64,000 nucleotides of DNA from Pseudomonas sp. N040 (GTDB lineage: Bacteria > Pseudomonadota > Gammaproteobacteria > Pseudomonadales > Pseudomonadaceae). The notes below the pieces were generated by a model. The model ran no database searches and was not told the DNA's origin. It saw only the letters and a list, made by a program, of their open reading frames with translations. This document shows positions 1-9,967 of the stretch, one piece after another. The stretch spans positions 62,001-126,000 of the forward strand of contig NZ_JADOBE010000005.1 in assembly GCF_015637705.1 (NCBI RefSeq). The letters run 5' to 3'. The first letter of the stretch is position 1, and each line of letters begins with the position of its first letter. Position numbers and translations under genes: made by a program.

Positions 1-357
1 CATGTGCTGGTCAGTTTTCACCACCACCCGGTGGCTGTCGGTTGTCGCTGGCTGGAACCCATCGGCGTGCGCAATCCGGCCGCCCTGTTTGCCGTGCTCG
101 ACCGCTACCCGCAGGTGCGCGCGCTGCTCTGGGGGCACATCCATCAGGAGATCGACCAGCAGCGCAATGGCGTGCGCCTGCTGGCGTCGCCATCTACCTG
201 CGTGCAGTTCGCCCCGGGCAGCGAGGAGTTTCAGGTAGATCACGAAGCCCCCGGGTATCGCTGGTTGCGCCTGTTTGCCGACGGGCAGCTGGAAACCGGT
301 GTGTCACGCGTCCGGGACATCGATTTCGAGATCGATTACACCATCAAGGGCTACTGA
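1..357 (+). CDS. cpdA: 3',5'-cyclic AMP phosphodiesterase CpdA, 3' part only
   Basis: C-terminal 118 residues of a calcineurin-like metallophosphoesterase; the start lies left of the window. The visible part carries FHHHP and GHIHQE, the late metal-binding histidine motifs of the family, and ends in the DYTIKGY tail. CpdA hydrolyses cAMP to AMP in the cytoplasm and so lowers signalling through Vfr/CRP-type regulators. It lies 61 bases ahead of yqiA and is followed by parE, the order I remember from other Pseudomonas. The family assignment is good; the substrate is inferred from the family and gene context. Confidence 0.85.
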   Translation, partial: HVLVSFHHHPVAVGCRWLEPIGVRNPAALFAVLDRYPQVRALLWGHIHQEIDQQRNGVRLLASPSTCVQFAPGSEEFQVDHEAPGYRWLRLFADGQLETGVSRVRDIDFEIDYTIKGY

Positions 358-418
358 ACCGGCGCTGCGCATGACTGCGCTTGCCGGCTGCACCCGATAG
401 CTTGTAGCCTCCGGTGCC

Positions 419-1021
419 ATGATAAAAATACTTTATATCCACGGCTTGAACAGTTCGCCTGCTTCCACCAAAGCCCAGCAATTGCTGCATGCCATGCACC
501 GCATGGGGATCGCCGAGCGGCTTTACCTGCCAGCCTTGCACCATCAGCCGCGGCTGGCTGTCGAGCAGCTCGAAGCCATCATTGCCGGGGCCGGCCAACC
601 AGTGCTGGTCGGCAGTTCGCTGGGTGGCTACTATGCGACCTTCCTCGCCCACCGGCATGGCCTGAAAGCGCTGCTGATCAACCCGTCGGTGCGCCCGCAT
701 CTGTGTTTCGATGGCTGTCATGAGTGGCAGACCAATTACTACACCGGTGAGCGCTGGCTGCCGACCGAAGAGCACCTGCAGGCGCTGGCCGCGCTGGAAG
801 TGCCCGCCCCGCAGGATCCGCAGCGTTGCCAGGTGTGGCTGCAGACGGCCGACCAGACGCTGGATTACCGTGAAGCCGAGCACTACTACCGGGCCTGCGC
901 CCTGCGCATCCAGGCCGGTGGCGATCACGGCTTTGCCGGCTTCGCGGAGCGGCTGCCGGCGTTGTTTGCCTTCGCCGGGCTGGAGCACAGCCTCTGGCGG
1001 GATACCGATTTTTCACACTGA
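419..1021 (+). CDS. yqiA: YqiA-type alpha/beta-hydrolase esterase
   Basis: A 200-residue protein of the UPF0227/YqiA family. It opens with a short beta strand and the oxyanion-hole motif YIHGLNSSP, has the nucleophile elbow GSSLGGYYA (Ser near residue 64), and a late histidine in GGDHGFAGF that would complete the catalytic triad. E. coli YqiA is an esterase acting on short acyl and palmitoyl-CoA substrates in vitro; the natural substrate is not settled. The ATG at 419 gives the usual family length. It sits between cpdA and parE on the same strand and is probably co-transcribed with them. Confidence 0.85.
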   Translation: MIKILYIHGLNSSPASTKAQQLLHAMHRMGIAERLYLPALHHQPRLAVEQLEAIIAGAGQPVLVGSSLGGYYATFLAHRHGLKALLINPSVRPHLCFDGCHEWQTNYYTGERWLPTEEHLQALAALEVPAPQDPQRCQVWLQTADQTLDYREAEHYYRACALRIQAGGDHGFAGFAERLPALFAFAGLEHSLWRDTDFSH

Positions 1022-1170
1022 GGCAGTGCCGGGCCCGTCCCGCGAGTCGCTGCAGCAGGTTCAATACATTCGTCACGCCAGCCGGCTGGTTGGCCACAGG
1101 GAGGACACCGGTTTGTTGAAATCAGTCTCGCAGGGCCTCGCTGGCCGCCAGCGCGCAGGAGTGCGTTGAG

Positions 1171-3066
1171 ATGAGCAGCAGTTCCTATAACGCCGATGCC
1201 ATCGAGGTACTTTCCGGGCTTGACCCGGTGCGCAAGCGCCCCGGCATGTACACCGATACCACGCGGCCCAATCACCTGGCCCAGGAAGTCATCGACAACA
1301 GCGTCGACGAAGCGCTGGCCGGCCACGCCCGCTCGATCCAGGTCATCCTGCACGAGGATGCTTCGCTGGAAGTGCTGGATGACGGTCGCGGCATGCCGGT
1401 CGACATCCACCCCGAGGAGGGCGTTTCCGGGGTCGAGCTGATCCTCACCAAGCTGCATGCCGGGGGCAAGTTCTCCAACAAGAACTACGAGTTTTCCGGT
1501 GGCCTGCACGGGGTCGGCATTTCCGTGGTGAATGCGCTGTCGACCCAGGTCGAGGTGCGCGTCAAGCGCGACGGCAACGAATACCGCATGACCTTCGCCA
1601 ATGGCTTCAAGGCCAGCGACCTGGAAGTGATCGGCACGGTGGGCAAGCGCAACACCGGCACCAGCGTGCGTTTCTGGCCGGACGGCAAGTATTTCGATTC
1701 GCCGAAGTTTTCCCTCAGCCGGCTGAAGCATGTGCTCAAGGCCAAGGCCGTGCTCTGCCCGGGGCTGACGGTCAGCTTCACCGACAAGAACAGCGGCGAG
1801 CAGGTCGAATGGCATTACGAGGACGGCTTGCGCTCCTACCTGATCGATGCGGTCAGCGAGTATCCGCGGCTGCCCGACGAACCGTTCTGCGGCAGCCTCA
1901 AGGGCAACAAGGAGGCGGTGGACTGGGCCCTGCTGTGGTTGCCCGAAGGTGGCGAGGCGGTGCAGGAAAGCTACGTCAACCTGATTCCCACCGCGCAGGG
2001 CGGCACCCACGTCAACGGCCTGCGTCAGGGCCTGCTGGATGCCATGCGCGAGTTCTGCGAGTTCCGCAGCCTGTTGCCGCGCGGGGTCAAGCTGGCGCCG
2101 GAGGACATCTGGGAGCGGATAGCCTTTGTGCTGTCGATGAAGATGCAGGAGGCGCAGTTCTCCGGGCAGACCAAGGAGCGCCTGTCCTCCCGCGAGGCCG
2201 CCGCCTTTGTTTCCGGGGTGGTCAAGGACGCCTTCAGCCTGTGGCTGAACGCCAACCCGGAGCTCGGCCTGCAGCTGGCCGAACTGGCCATCAGCAATGC
2301 CGGGCGCCGTCTAAAGGCTGGCAAGAAGGTCGAACGCAAGCGGATCACCCAGGGCCCGGCACTGCCGGGCAAGCTGGCCGACTGCGCGGGGCAGGAGCCG
2401 ATGCGCGCCGAACTGTTCCTGGTCGAGGGGGATTCCGCCGGTGGTTCGGCCAAGCAGGCGCGCGACAAGGAATTCCAGGCGATCCTGCCGCTGCGCGGCA
2501 AGATCCTCAACACCTGGGAAGTCGACGGCGGCGAAGTGCTGGCCAGCCAGGAAGTGCACAACATCGCCGTGGCCGTCGGTCTGGATCCGGGCTCCAGCGA
2601 CCTGAGCCAGCTGCGCTACGGCAAGATCTGCATCCTCGCCGACGCCGACTCCGACGGCCTGCATATCGCCACCTTGCTCTGTGCATTGTTCGTGCGGCAC
2701 TTCCGCCCGCTGGTGGACGCCGGCCACGTGTATGTGGCGATGCCGCCGCTGTACCGCATCGACCTCGGCAAGGAAATCTTCTACGCCCTCGACGAAGCCG
2801 AGCGTGACGGCATCCTCGACCGGCTGGTGGCCGAGAAGCGCCGCGGCAAGCCGCAAGTCACCCGTTTCAAGGGCCTCGGCGAGATGAACCCGCCGCAGCT
2901 GCGCGAAACCACCATGGACCCGAATACCCGCCGGCTGGTGCAGCTGACCCTGGAGGATTTCAGCGCCACCGAAGAAATCATGGACATGCTGCTGGCGAAG
3001 AAACGCGCCGGCGACCGCAAGTCCTGGCTGGAAGACAAGGGCAACCTGGCCGAGGTGCTGGCTTGA
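1171..3066 (+). CDS. parE: DNA topoisomerase IV subunit B
   Basis: A 631-residue GyrB/ParE-type ATPase subunit that with ParC decatenates daughter chromosomes. The GHKL ATPase domain shows the family N box (VIDNSVDEALAGH), DDGRGMPVD and GGLHGVGISVVNA. The TOPRIM domain carries EGDSAGGSAKQARD and the metal site DADSDGLHI. The length fits ParE, being shorter than GyrB and without the GyrB insertion. An AGGAG stretch precedes the ATG at 1171. The gene is followed, with a 4-base overlap, by a small retropepsin-like gene and then parC, so the two subunits are probably made from one transcript. Confidence 0.97.
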   Translation: MSSSSYNADAIEVLSGLDPVRKRPGMYTDTTRPNHLAQEVIDNSVDEALAGHARSIQVILHEDASLEVLDDGRGMPVDIHPEEGVSGVELILTKLHAGGKFSNKNYEFSGGLHGVGISVVNALSTQVEVRVKRDGNEYRMTFANGFKASDLEVIGTVGKRNTGTSVRFWPDGKYFDSPKFSLSRLKHVLKAKAVLCPGLTVSFTDKNSGEQVEWHYEDGLRSYLIDAVSEYPRLPDEPFCGSLKGNKEAVDWALLWLPEGGEAVQESYVNLIPTAQGGTHVNGLRQGLLDAMREFCEFRSLLPRGVKLAPEDIWERIAFVLSMKMQEAQFSGQTKERLSSREAAAFVSGVVKDAFSLWLNANPELGLQLAELAISNAGRRLKAGKKVERKRITQGPALPGKLADCAGQEPMRAELFLVEGDSAGGSAKQARDKEFQAILPLRGKILNTWEVDGGEVLASQEVHNIAVAVGLDPGSSDLSQLRYGKICILADADSDGLHIATLLCALFVRHFRPLVDAGHVYVAMPPLYRIDLGKEIFYALDEAERDGILDRLVAEKRRGKPQVTRFKGLGEMNPPQLRETTMDPNTRRLVQLTLEDFSATEEIMDMLLAKKRAGDRKSWLEDKGNLAEVLA

Positions 3067-3605
3067 TCGATGAACCCTTGCCCGGCCAGCGTGCCGGCCG
3101 GGTGATGCTGATCATTGCCTGGCTGGTGGCGCTGCTGCTGGCGGCCTGGCTGTTCGGCAACTGGGAGGATGGCCGGCGCAATCCCAACCAGGCGCCGCAG
3201 TCGCGGCATGGCGAAGGCTTCATCGAGGTGCAGCTGGCCAGCGGCAAGGGCGGCCACTACCTGCTCGACGGGCAGATCAACGGCAGCGGCGTGACCTTCC
3301 TGCTGGATACCGGTGCGACTCAGGTGGCGATACCGCTGGAAGTGGCCGAGACACTCGGCCTGCAGAAGGGCGCGCCGATCCGGGTGCACACCGCCAATGG
3401 CAGCGCCACCGGCTGGCGCACCAGCATACAAAGCCTGCAGCTGGGGGATATCCGCCTGCAGCAGGTGGCCGCGATCATCGTGCCGAAGATGCCGGGCGGC
3501 CAGGTGCTGCTGGGCATGAGCGCACTGAAACAACTCGAATTTACCCAGCGTGACGGCAGCCTGGTGCTGCGCCAGAACGCTGCGTTACCTGAAGAAGTGG
3601 AATGA
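3063..3605 (+). CDS. Membrane-anchored retropepsin-like aspartic protease (clan AA)
   Basis: A 180-residue protein with one transmembrane helix near residues 15-32 ([15 protein letters not shown]) and a single retropepsin-type domain holding the active-site motif [12 protein letters not shown] and a later [11 protein letters not shown] strand. This matches the TIGR02281-type clan AA proteases, which would act as dimers with the domain in the periplasm. The TTG start overlaps the parE stop; an in-frame GTG-ATG pair at 3102-3107 is a possible later start, but it would cut into the lead-in to the helix. It is wedged between parE and parC. Target unknown. Confidence 0.8.
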   Translation: MIDEPLPGQRAGRVMLIIAWLVALLLAAWLFGNWEDGRRNPNQAPQSRHGEGFIEVQLASGKGGHYLLDGQINGSGVTFLLDTGATQVAIPLEVAETLGLQKGAPIRVHTANGSATGWRTSIQSLQLGDIRLQQVAAIIVPKMPGGQVLLGMSALKQLEFTQRDGSLVLRQNAALPEEVE

Positions 3606-3609
3606 CCTT

Positions 3610-5859
3610 ATGAGTGAGTCTCTGGATTTGAGCATGGATGGGGTGGAGCGGCGCTCGCTGGCCGACTTCACCGAACAGGCTTATCTCAACTATTCGATGT
3701 ACGTGATCATGGACCGCGCCCTGCCGCACATCGGCGATGGCTTGAAGCCGGTGCAGCGGCGCATCGTCTACGCCATGAGCGAGCTGGGCCTGGATGCCGA
3801 CTCCAAGCACAAGAAGTCGGCGCGCACCGTCGGCGACGTGCTCGGCAAGTTCCACCCGCACGGCGACTCGGCCTGCTACGAGGCCATGGTGCTGATGGCC
3901 CAGCCGTTCAGCTACCGCTACACCCTGGTCGACGGCCAGGGCAACTGGGGTGCACCGGACGATCCGAAGTCCTTCGCCGCCATGCGCTACACCGAGGCGC
4001 GGCTGTCGCGCTATTCGGAAGTACTCTTGACTGAACTGGGTCAGGGCACGGTGGACTGGGTGCCGAACTTCGACGGCACCCTCGATGAGCCGGCGACGCT
4101 GCCGGCGCGGCTGCCCAACCTGTTGCTCAATGGCACCACCGGGATCGCCGTGGGCATGGCCACCGACGTGCCGCCGCACAACCTGCGCGAAGTCGCCAGC
4201 GCCTGCATTCGCCTGCTCGACGAGCCGGGCGCCACGGTCGAGCAGCTCTGCGAGCACATCCAGGGGCCGGATTTCCCCACCGAGGCGGAAGTCATCACCC
4301 CGCGCGCCGACTTGCTGAAGATCTACGAAAGCGGCCGCGGCTCGGTGCGCATGCGCGCCGTGTACCGCGTCGAGGACGGCGACATCGTGGTCACTGCGCT
4401 GCCGCACCAGGTCTCCGGGGCCAAGGTGCTGGAGCAGATTGCCGCGCAGATGCAGGCGAAGAAGCTGCCGATGGTCGCCGACCTGCGCGACGAGTCCGAT
4501 CACGAGCACCCCTGCCGCATCGTCATCATCCCGCGCTCCAACCGGGTGGATGCCGACGAGCTGATGACCCACCTGTTCGCCACCACCGAGCTCGAATCCA
4601 GCTACCGGGTCAACACCAACGTCATCGGCCTGGATGGCAAGCCGTCGGTCAAGGACCTGCGTACCCTGCTGAGCGAGTGGCTGGTGTACCGCGTCGGCAC
4701 CGTGCGCCGGCGCCTGCAGTTCCGCCTGGACAAGGTCGAGAAGCGCCTGCACCTGCTGGAAGGCCTGCTGGTCGCCTTCCTCAACCTCGACGAAGTCATC
4801 CACATCATCCGCACGGAAGACTCGCCCAAGCCGGTGCTGATGGCCCGCTTCGGCCTGAGCGAACTGCAAGCCGACTATATCCTCGACACCCGCCTGCGCC
4901 AGCTGGCGCGCCTGGAAGAGATGAAGATCCGTGGCGAGCAGGACGAGCTGGCCAAGGAGCGCGACAAGCTGCTGGCCCTGCTCGGCAGCGAAGCCAAATT
5001 GAAGAAGCTGGTGCGTGCGGAAATCCTCGCCGATGCCGAGAAGTACGGTGACGATCGGCGTTCACCGATCGTTTCCCGCGCCGAGGCCAAGGCCTTGTCG
5101 GAAAACGAGCTGCTGCCGACCGAACCGGTCACCGTGGTGCTCTCGGAAAAGGGCTGGGTGCGCTGCGCCAAGGGCCATGACATCGACGCGACGGGGCTTT
5201 CCTACAAGGCCGGTGACGGCTTCAAGGCCGCTGCACCGGGGCGCTCCAACCAGTACGCGGTATTCATCGACTCGACCGGCAGGAGCTACTCGCTGCCCGC
5301 TCATTCGCTGCCCTCGGCGCGTGGCCAGGGCGAGCCGCTGACCGGCCGGTTGATGCCGCCGCCGGGCGCTACGTTCGAGTGCCTGTTGCTGCCGGATGAC
5401 GAGGCCCTCTACGTGATCGCCTCGGATGCCGGCTATGGCTTCGTGGTCAAGGGTGAGGACCTGCAGGCCAAGAACAAGGCCGGCAAGGCCCTGCTCAGCC
5501 TGCCGGCCGGTGCCCTGGTGGTACCGCCCAGGCTGCTCGGCAACCGTGAAGAGGACTGGCTGGCGGCGGTGACCACTGAAGGTCGCCTGCTGGTGTTCCC
5601 GATCCGCGACCTGCCGCAACTGGGCAAGGGCAAGGGCAACAAGATCATCGGCATTCCCGGTGAACGGGTGGCCAGCCGCGAGGAATACCTGACCGGCCTG
5701 GCCGTGCTGCCGGGTGGCGCAACCCTGGTGCTACAGGCCGGCAAGCGTACCCTGTCGCTCAAGGCCGACGACCTGGAACACTACAAGGGTGAGCGCGGGC
5801 GGCGTGGCAACAAGCTGCCGAGGGGCTTCCAGCGGGTGGATGGCCTGCTGGTGGAGTGA
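3610..5859 (+). CDS. parC: DNA topoisomerase IV subunit A
   Basis: A 749-residue type IIA topoisomerase breakage-reunion subunit, partner of ParE. The catalytic tyrosine lies in [11 protein letters not shown] (about Tyr127). The quinolone-resistance region reads [12 protein letters not shown], with Ser87 and Glu91 in P. aeruginosa-like numbering, the form associated with susceptibility. The C-terminal part (about residue 500 on) is the repeat-bladed DNA-wrapping domain, degenerate as usual in ParC. The ATG at 3610 gives the family N terminus [16 protein letters not shown]; the frame stays open upstream to 3550 but that part overlaps the previous gene. The gap to the previous stop is 4 bases. 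Confidence 0.97.
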   Translation: MSESLDLSMDGVERRSLADFTEQAYLNYSMYVIMDRALPHIGDGLKPVQRRIVYAMSELGLDADSKHKKSARTVGDVLGKFHPHGDSACYEAMVLMAQPFSYRYTLVDGQGNWGAPDDPKSFAAMRYTEARLSRYSEVLLTELGQGTVDWVPNFDGTLDEPATLPARLPNLLLNGTTGIAVGMATDVPPHNLREVASACIRLLDEPGATVEQLCEHIQGPDFPTEAEVITPRADLLKIYESGRGSVRMRAVYRVEDGDIVVTALPHQVSGAKVLEQIAAQMQAKKLPMVADLRDESDHEHPCRIVIIPRSNRVDADELMTHLFATTELESSYRVNTNVIGLDGKPSVKDLRTLLSEWLVYRVGTVRRRLQFRLDKVEKRLHLLEGLLVAFLNLDEVIHIIRTEDSPKPVLMARFGLSELQADYILDTRLRQLARLEEMKIRGEQDELAKERDKLLALLGSEAKLKKLVRAEILADAEKYGDDRRSPIVSRAEAKALSENELLPTEPVTVVLSEKGWVRCAKGHDIDATGLSYKAGDGFKAAAPGRSNQYAVFIDSTGRSYSLPAHSLPSARGQGEPLTGRLMPPPGATFECLLLPDDEALYVIASDAGYGFVVKGEDLQAKNKAGKALLSLPAGALVVPPRLLGNREEDWLAAVTTEGRLLVFPIRDLPQLGKGKGNKIIGIPGERVASREEYLTGLAVLPGGATLVLQAGKRTLSLKADDLEHYKGERGRRGNKLPRGFQRVDGLLVE

Positions 5860-5983
5860 CGCCAGTGCGGAACACCGGCGGTTGCTTCGCGCCGACGAAT
5901 TTGTCGGGATCTGCCACTACACTGAAGCAGCGCTTTGCCGATGCCGGCCCTTGCCGGAGTGGGACTATTTCAGGAGTTTTGCC

Positions 5984-6358
5984 ATGAGTGACTCAGCCAG
6001 TGAAGAACGCCGGCGCTTTCGGCGCATCGACTTCGATGCCCGCATCCACCTGTTCCAGGGTGAACGCAGCTGGCCCGTCGAGCTGTACGACATGTCATTC
6101 AAGGGCCTGCTGGTGGAATGCCCGCCGGGCTGGGATGGCGACCCGGAACAACCGTTCATTGCCGATATCGAGTTGAGTGAAGACGCGCATATCCAGATGG
6201 AGGTGCAGCTGGCACGCCAGCAGGAAGACCAGCTCGGCTTCGTTTGCCGGCACATCGACCTGGATTCGATGATGCATCTGCGCCGGCTGGTCGAACTCAA
6301 CCTCGGCGATGAGCGCCTGCTGGAGCGCGAACTGTCGATCTTCGGGCAGGAAAGCTGA
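5984..6358 (+). CDS. mapZ: PilZ-domain c-di-GMP adaptor, MapZ (PA4608) type
   Basis: A 124-residue single-domain PilZ protein. The N-terminal arginine motif is RRRFRR and the second c-di-GMP motif is DMSFKG (D-x-S-x-x-G); the C terminus LRRLVELNLGDERLLEREL closely matches P. aeruginosa PA4608 as I remember it. MapZ with bound c-di-GMP binds the chemotaxis methyltransferase CheR1 and alters flagellar switching. It faces radA tail to tail, 39 bases apart, the same neighbour as PA4608-PA4609. A CAGGAG sequence precedes the ATG at 5984. The frame is open upstream to 5714, but that part overlaps parC and is not coding. Confidence 0.9.
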   Translation: MSDSASEERRRFRRIDFDARIHLFQGERSWPVELYDMSFKGLLVECPPGWDGDPEQPFIADIELSEDAHIQMEVQLARQQEDQLGFVCRHIDLDSMMHLRRLVELNLGDERLLERELSIFGQES

Positions 6359-6397
6359 AGCCCGGCCAGCGCCGGGGTTGCTTCGGGGTGGCGGTAC

Positions 6398-7762
6398 TCA
6401 TTCAAACAGCGCATCGAGGGCCTGCTCAAGGCGCGTAACGGCGATCACCTGCAAGCCGGCAGGGGCCTCCTTCGGCGCATTGCCCTTGGGCACGATGGCA
6501 CGCTTGAAGCCATGTTTGGCCGCTTCCTTGAGTCGTTCCTGGCCACTCGGCACCGGGCGGATCTCGCCGGACAGGCCGACCTCGCCAAACACCAGCAGGT
6601 CGTGTGGCAGCGGTTTGTTGCGCAGGCTGGAGATCACCGCCGCCAGCAGCGCCAGGTCGGAGGCGGTTTCCAGCACCTTGACCCCGCCGACCACGTTGAG
6701 AAACACGTCCTGATCGTAGGTCGGAATACCGCCATGCCGGTGCAGCACGGCCAGCAGCATGGCCAGGCGGTTCTGGTCGAGGCCCAGGGTGACCCGCCGC
6801 GGGTTGCCCATGTGGCTGGTGTCGACCAGCGCCTGCACTTCCACCAGCATCGGCCGGGTGCCTTCCCAGGTGGCCATCACCACGCTGCCGGGAACTTCCT
6901 CCTGGGCGCGGGTGAGGAAGATCGCGGAGGGGTTGGTGACTTCCTTGAGGCCCTTGTCGGTCATGCCGAACACGCCCAGTTCGTTGATCGCGCCGAAGCG
7001 GTTCTTCACTGCTCTGAGCAAACGCAAGCGGCCGTCGGACTCGCCCTCGAAATACAGCACGGTATCGACCATGTGCTCCAGCACCCGCGGCCCGGCCAGC
7101 GCGCCTTCCTTGGTCACATGGCCGACCAGGAAGATCGCCGTGCCACTCTGCTTGGCGTAGCGCACCAGCAGTGCCGCACTCTCGCGGACCTGGGCCACGC
7201 CGCCGGGGGCGGACTGCAGTTGTTCGGTAAAGATGGTCTGGATCGAGTCGATCACCATCACCTTGGGCCGCTCGCGCCTGGCGGTGTCGATGATCACCTC
7301 GATGCAGGTCTCGGTCATCACCTTCAGCTGGTCCTGTGGCAAGTCCAGGCGCCGCGCGCGCATCGCTACTTGCTGCTGGGATTCCTCGCCGGTCACGTAG
7401 AGTGCCGGCAGGCGCTGGGCGATATTACACAGGGTCTGCAGCAGGATGGTCGACTTGCCGATGCCCGGGTCGCCGCCGATCAGCACTACCGAACCGTCCA
7501 CCAGGCCGCCGCCGAGTACGCGATCAAGCTCGCTGGAGGAGGTCGAAAAGCGCGGCACTTCCTCGACACTGACCTCGGCCAGGGTCTTCAGTTGCGCTTG
7601 CTCCCCGGCCCAGCCGGCCCGCCCGCTGGGCGCGGCCGTGTGCGCTTCGATCAGGGTTTCGCTGAGGGTGTTCCAGGCCCCGCAATCGCCGCACTGGCCC
7701 GCCCATTTGGGAAAGGTGGCGCCGCATTCGGTACAGCCATACATGCGCTTGGCCTTGGCCAT
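6398..7762 (-). CDS. radA: DNA repair and recombination protein RadA (Sms)
   Basis: A 454-residue RadA. It shows, in order, a C4 zinc finger (CTEC...CGDC, residues 10-30), a RecA-like ATPase with Walker A GGDPGIGKST, the RadA-specific motif KNRFG, and a C-terminal Lon-protease-like domain. RadA is a branch-migration helicase that processes recombination intermediates with RecA. The start is placed at the ATG giving MAKAKRMYGCTECG, the usual family N terminus, rather than the longer frame reaching 7810. It lies convergent to mapZ and divergent from the DUF2789 gene. Confidence 0.96.
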   Translation of the reverse strand: MAKAKRMYGCTECGATFPKWAGQCGDCGAWNTLSETLIEAHTAAPSGRAGWAGEQAQLKTLAEVSVEEVPRFSTSSSELDRVLGGGLVDGSVVLIGGDPGIGKSTILLQTLCNIAQRLPALYVTGEESQQQVAMRARRLDLPQDQLKVMTETCIEVIIDTARRERPKVMVIDSIQTIFTEQLQSAPGGVAQVRESAALLVRYAKQSGTAIFLVGHVTKEGALAGPRVLEHMVDTVLYFEGESDGRLRLLRAVKNRFGAINELGVFGMTDKGLKEVTNPSAIFLTRAQEEVPGSVVMATWEGTRPMLVEVQALVDTSHMGNPRRVTLGLDQNRLAMLLAVLHRHGGIPTYDQDVFLNVVGGVKVLETASDLALLAAVISSLRNKPLPHDLLVFGEVGLSGEIRPVPSGQERLKEAAKHGFKRAIVPKGNAPKEAPAGLQVIAVTRLEQALDALFE

Positions 7763-7941
7763 CGGTCGCTCCTGGACGGAAAAATAGCGATCATACAGGC
7801 CCGCCGGCAAACCCTCACGAGCGAACTGCGCAGCGGCTGTGCAAAGACCCCGGGTCGACTATCCTGAATCAGACCAATGCCCTGCAAGACTGCCCTGCGT
7901 TGCTTGCAGCAGCCATACAGCGTTCGCTGAGGAGGTCTCCC

Positions 7942-8187
7942 ATGCACTCGCCGGCCCACCCCTTCCACCAGTTGTTCGAGCAGCTCGGCCTGCCCAGCGA
8001 CGACGCGGCTATCCGCGCTTTTCTCAAGGCCAACAGCCCGCTCGCCGAGCACCTGGAGCTGGCCGCTGCGCCGTTCTGGACCCCGGCCCAGGCCAGTCTG
8101 CTGCGCGAGGCGATCAGCGAGGATGCCGACTGGGCCGAAGTGGTCGATGCGTTGAGTCTGGCCCTGCGCGAGCCGGCGGCGGGCTGA
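7942..8187 (+). CDS. DUF2789 family protein
   Basis: An 81-residue protein whose sequence (HPFHQLFEQLGLPSDD near the start, then PFWTPAQASLLREAI and DADWAEVVD) matches the DUF2789 family, short acidic cytoplasmic proteins of gamma-proteobacteria with no assigned role. A clear GGAGG at about 7931 precedes the ATG at 7942, which fixes the start. It is divergent from radA, with a 179-base gap that must hold both promoters. Confidence 0.8.
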   Translation: MHSPAHPFHQLFEQLGLPSDDAAIRAFLKANSPLAEHLELAAAPFWTPAQASLLREAISEDADWAEVVDALSLALREPAAG

Positions 8188-8392
8188 GCCTGGCAGTGAC
8201 CGGCTCCGGTGTGGCCCGTTGCGGTCTGTCCCGGCCGACGCAAGCGTCAGCGCCGCCGACTGGCGAACCCTTCCGCCCAGACGGCGTGCCAGATGAAGAG
8301 CCGCTGCGGCGAGCTCAGTGGGCGCGGCGTGCTCGGCATGACCGGCAAGGCCTGAAGGAAGTCGCCAGGCGCCTGCACGGCCTGGCGGACGC

Positions 8393-9919
8393 TCAGTTCT
8401 GCCTGGCCTTCTCGCGCGCTGCGAGCTTCTCCTCGGCCAGTTTGTAGACCACGTAGTACTTGTAGATGTTGCCCACGTAATCCACCGTCTCGCGGCCGAC
8501 GATGCGCGCTGCCGCCTGCTCGACGTTGCCGAACCAGACGTTCGGGTCCAAGCCCGACTTCTTCGCCAGCCGGCGAAACTTCATCAGGTTGCCCGGGCCG
8601 GCGTTGTAGGCAGCGAAACTGAGCAGGGTGCGGTTGACCGGCGTCAGCTCCGGATCATCCAGGTAGGTGTCGGAGAGCAGGCGCAGGTACTTGCTGCCGG
8701 CCTCGATGTTCTTGTCGGCGCTCTTGTCGATGCCACTGATACCCACCGCGGGGTCGGCGGCGGTGCTCGGCAACAGCTGCATCACCCCGACTGCACCGGC
8801 GCGGCTGCGTGCGGCCTGATCCAGCTGCGACTCCTGGAAGCCCTGGGCCATCAGCATGAGGTGATCAAAGTCGTAGGTGCCGGCATGCTTCTCGAATAGC
8901 CCGGCCAGGGCATTGAACTTCTGCATCTCGGCTTCGGAGGTGGCATTGAGCACGCGCTTGCTGTTCTTGATGTAGCGCTTGAGCATGATGTTGCCGAACT
9001 CGCTGCCGGCCTTGTGCTGCTTGCCGAATTCGTTCAGCGCCGCCTTCAGCTGCGGGCTGTTCTTGCGGATCGCATAGCTCACCTGACCGCCTTCATTCAG
9101 GTAGAAGCCGTCATGAATCACCATGTCGGTATACAGCGGCTGCCACAGCTCGGCGATATAGCTATCCGCCACGGTGATGCCGAACAACCCGGCATTGACC
9201 ATCTGCAGCAGGTCCTCGGTTTCCAGGTTCTCGTTGGCCGGCATGATCTTAACCGGTTCCAGGCCTTCTGCCTTGAAGCGCTTGTTCAGCTCGACCAGAT
9301 GCTCGAAGTAGCTGCTCGATGGCCGCACATAGACTTCCTGCCCGGCCAGGTCCTCCAGCTTGCTGATGGGCGGCGCGCCGGGCCCCGTGACGATCGCCTC
9401 GCGGACGTTGCTGACCGCCGCATCCATGAAGTCGACCGTCTTCAGGCGGCCCTCGGTGATCGTCAGCCCGCCAGCCGCCAAATCGCCATAGCCGGCCACC
9501 AGTTTGGGCAACAGTTCGTTGCGCGCAGTGGGAATCAGCATCACCTGCCAGCGCTGGGACTTCTCCGGGAACGGTCGATGCTGGTTCAGCCACTTTTCCA
9601 GGGCCTTGCCGTATTCGTAGGCAATGCCCTGCTGCTGGCCGCGATCGACCTGATAGAAGGTCTTGCTGTAGGGCACCAGGATGCGCACCGTGCGGCTCGC
9701 GCGCATGCCGTCGAGGTCGCCGATCCAGGCCGGCGGTACCGGCAGGACCATCGAGTCCACTTCGGACTCTTCCGCGGCCGTCAACTGCGCCGGCGGCAAC
9801 TCCGCGACTTGTTCCGGCAGCTGCTGCTCCGCAGTCTGGGCCTGGGCCTTGCCCGGCTCGGCCTGGTCGCAACCGATGAGGAACAGGCTGAACAGCAGGT
9901 AACAGAGCGCACGTCGCAT
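8393..9919 (-). CDS. Lipoprotein lytic murein transglycosylase, MltF-like with solute-binding domain
   Basis: A 508-residue predicted lipoprotein: the signal peptide ends in the lipobox LFLIGC. After a linker comes a bacterial extracellular solute-binding family 3 domain (about residues 75-315) and then an SLT lysozyme-like domain with the catalytic glutamate in GFQESQLDQAA, followed by GAVGVMQLLPSTA and FAAYNAGPGNL. This is the MltF architecture; the long N-terminal region resembles the second MltF-type protein of Pseudomonas more than classical MltF. It would cleave peptidoglycan glycan strands from the outer membrane. It is transcribed toward the DUF2789 gene, 48 bases downstream of chrA on the same strand. 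Confidence 0.9.
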   Translation of the reverse strand: MRRALCYLLFSLFLIGCDQAEPGKAQAQTAEQQLPEQVAELPPAQLTAAEESEVDSMVLPVPPAWIGDLDGMRASRTVRILVPYSKTFYQVDRGQQQGIAYEYGKALEKWLNQHRPFPEKSQRWQVMLIPTARNELLPKLVAGYGDLAAGGLTITEGRLKTVDFMDAAVSNVREAIVTGPGAPPISKLEDLAGQEVYVRPSSSYFEHLVELNKRFKAEGLEPVKIMPANENLETEDLLQMVNAGLFGITVADSYIAELWQPLYTDMVIHDGFYLNEGGQVSYAIRKNSPQLKAALNEFGKQHKAGSEFGNIMLKRYIKNSKRVLNATSEAEMQKFNALAGLFEKHAGTYDFDHLMLMAQGFQESQLDQAARSRAGAVGVMQLLPSTAADPAVGISGIDKSADKNIEAGSKYLRLLSDTYLDDPELTPVNRTLLSFAAYNAGPGNLMKFRRLAKKSGLDPNVWFGNVEQAAARIVGRETVDYVGNIYKYYVVYKLAEEKLAAREKARQN

Positions 9920-9967
9920 GATTGAATCTCCGTGGTTGAAGCGGGCCTCGCGGCCGTTCCGTGACTG

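Noticed and set aside
3541..4869. A 442-codon minus-strand frame opposite parC
   Set aside because: Shadow of parC, with repeated Val-Gly-His-Gln composition and no start signal.
8188..8392. Coding continuation after the DUF2789 gene (a long frame at 7839-8447)
   Set aside because: The frame overlaps the DUF2789 gene out of phase, lacks domain features and has poor codon use.
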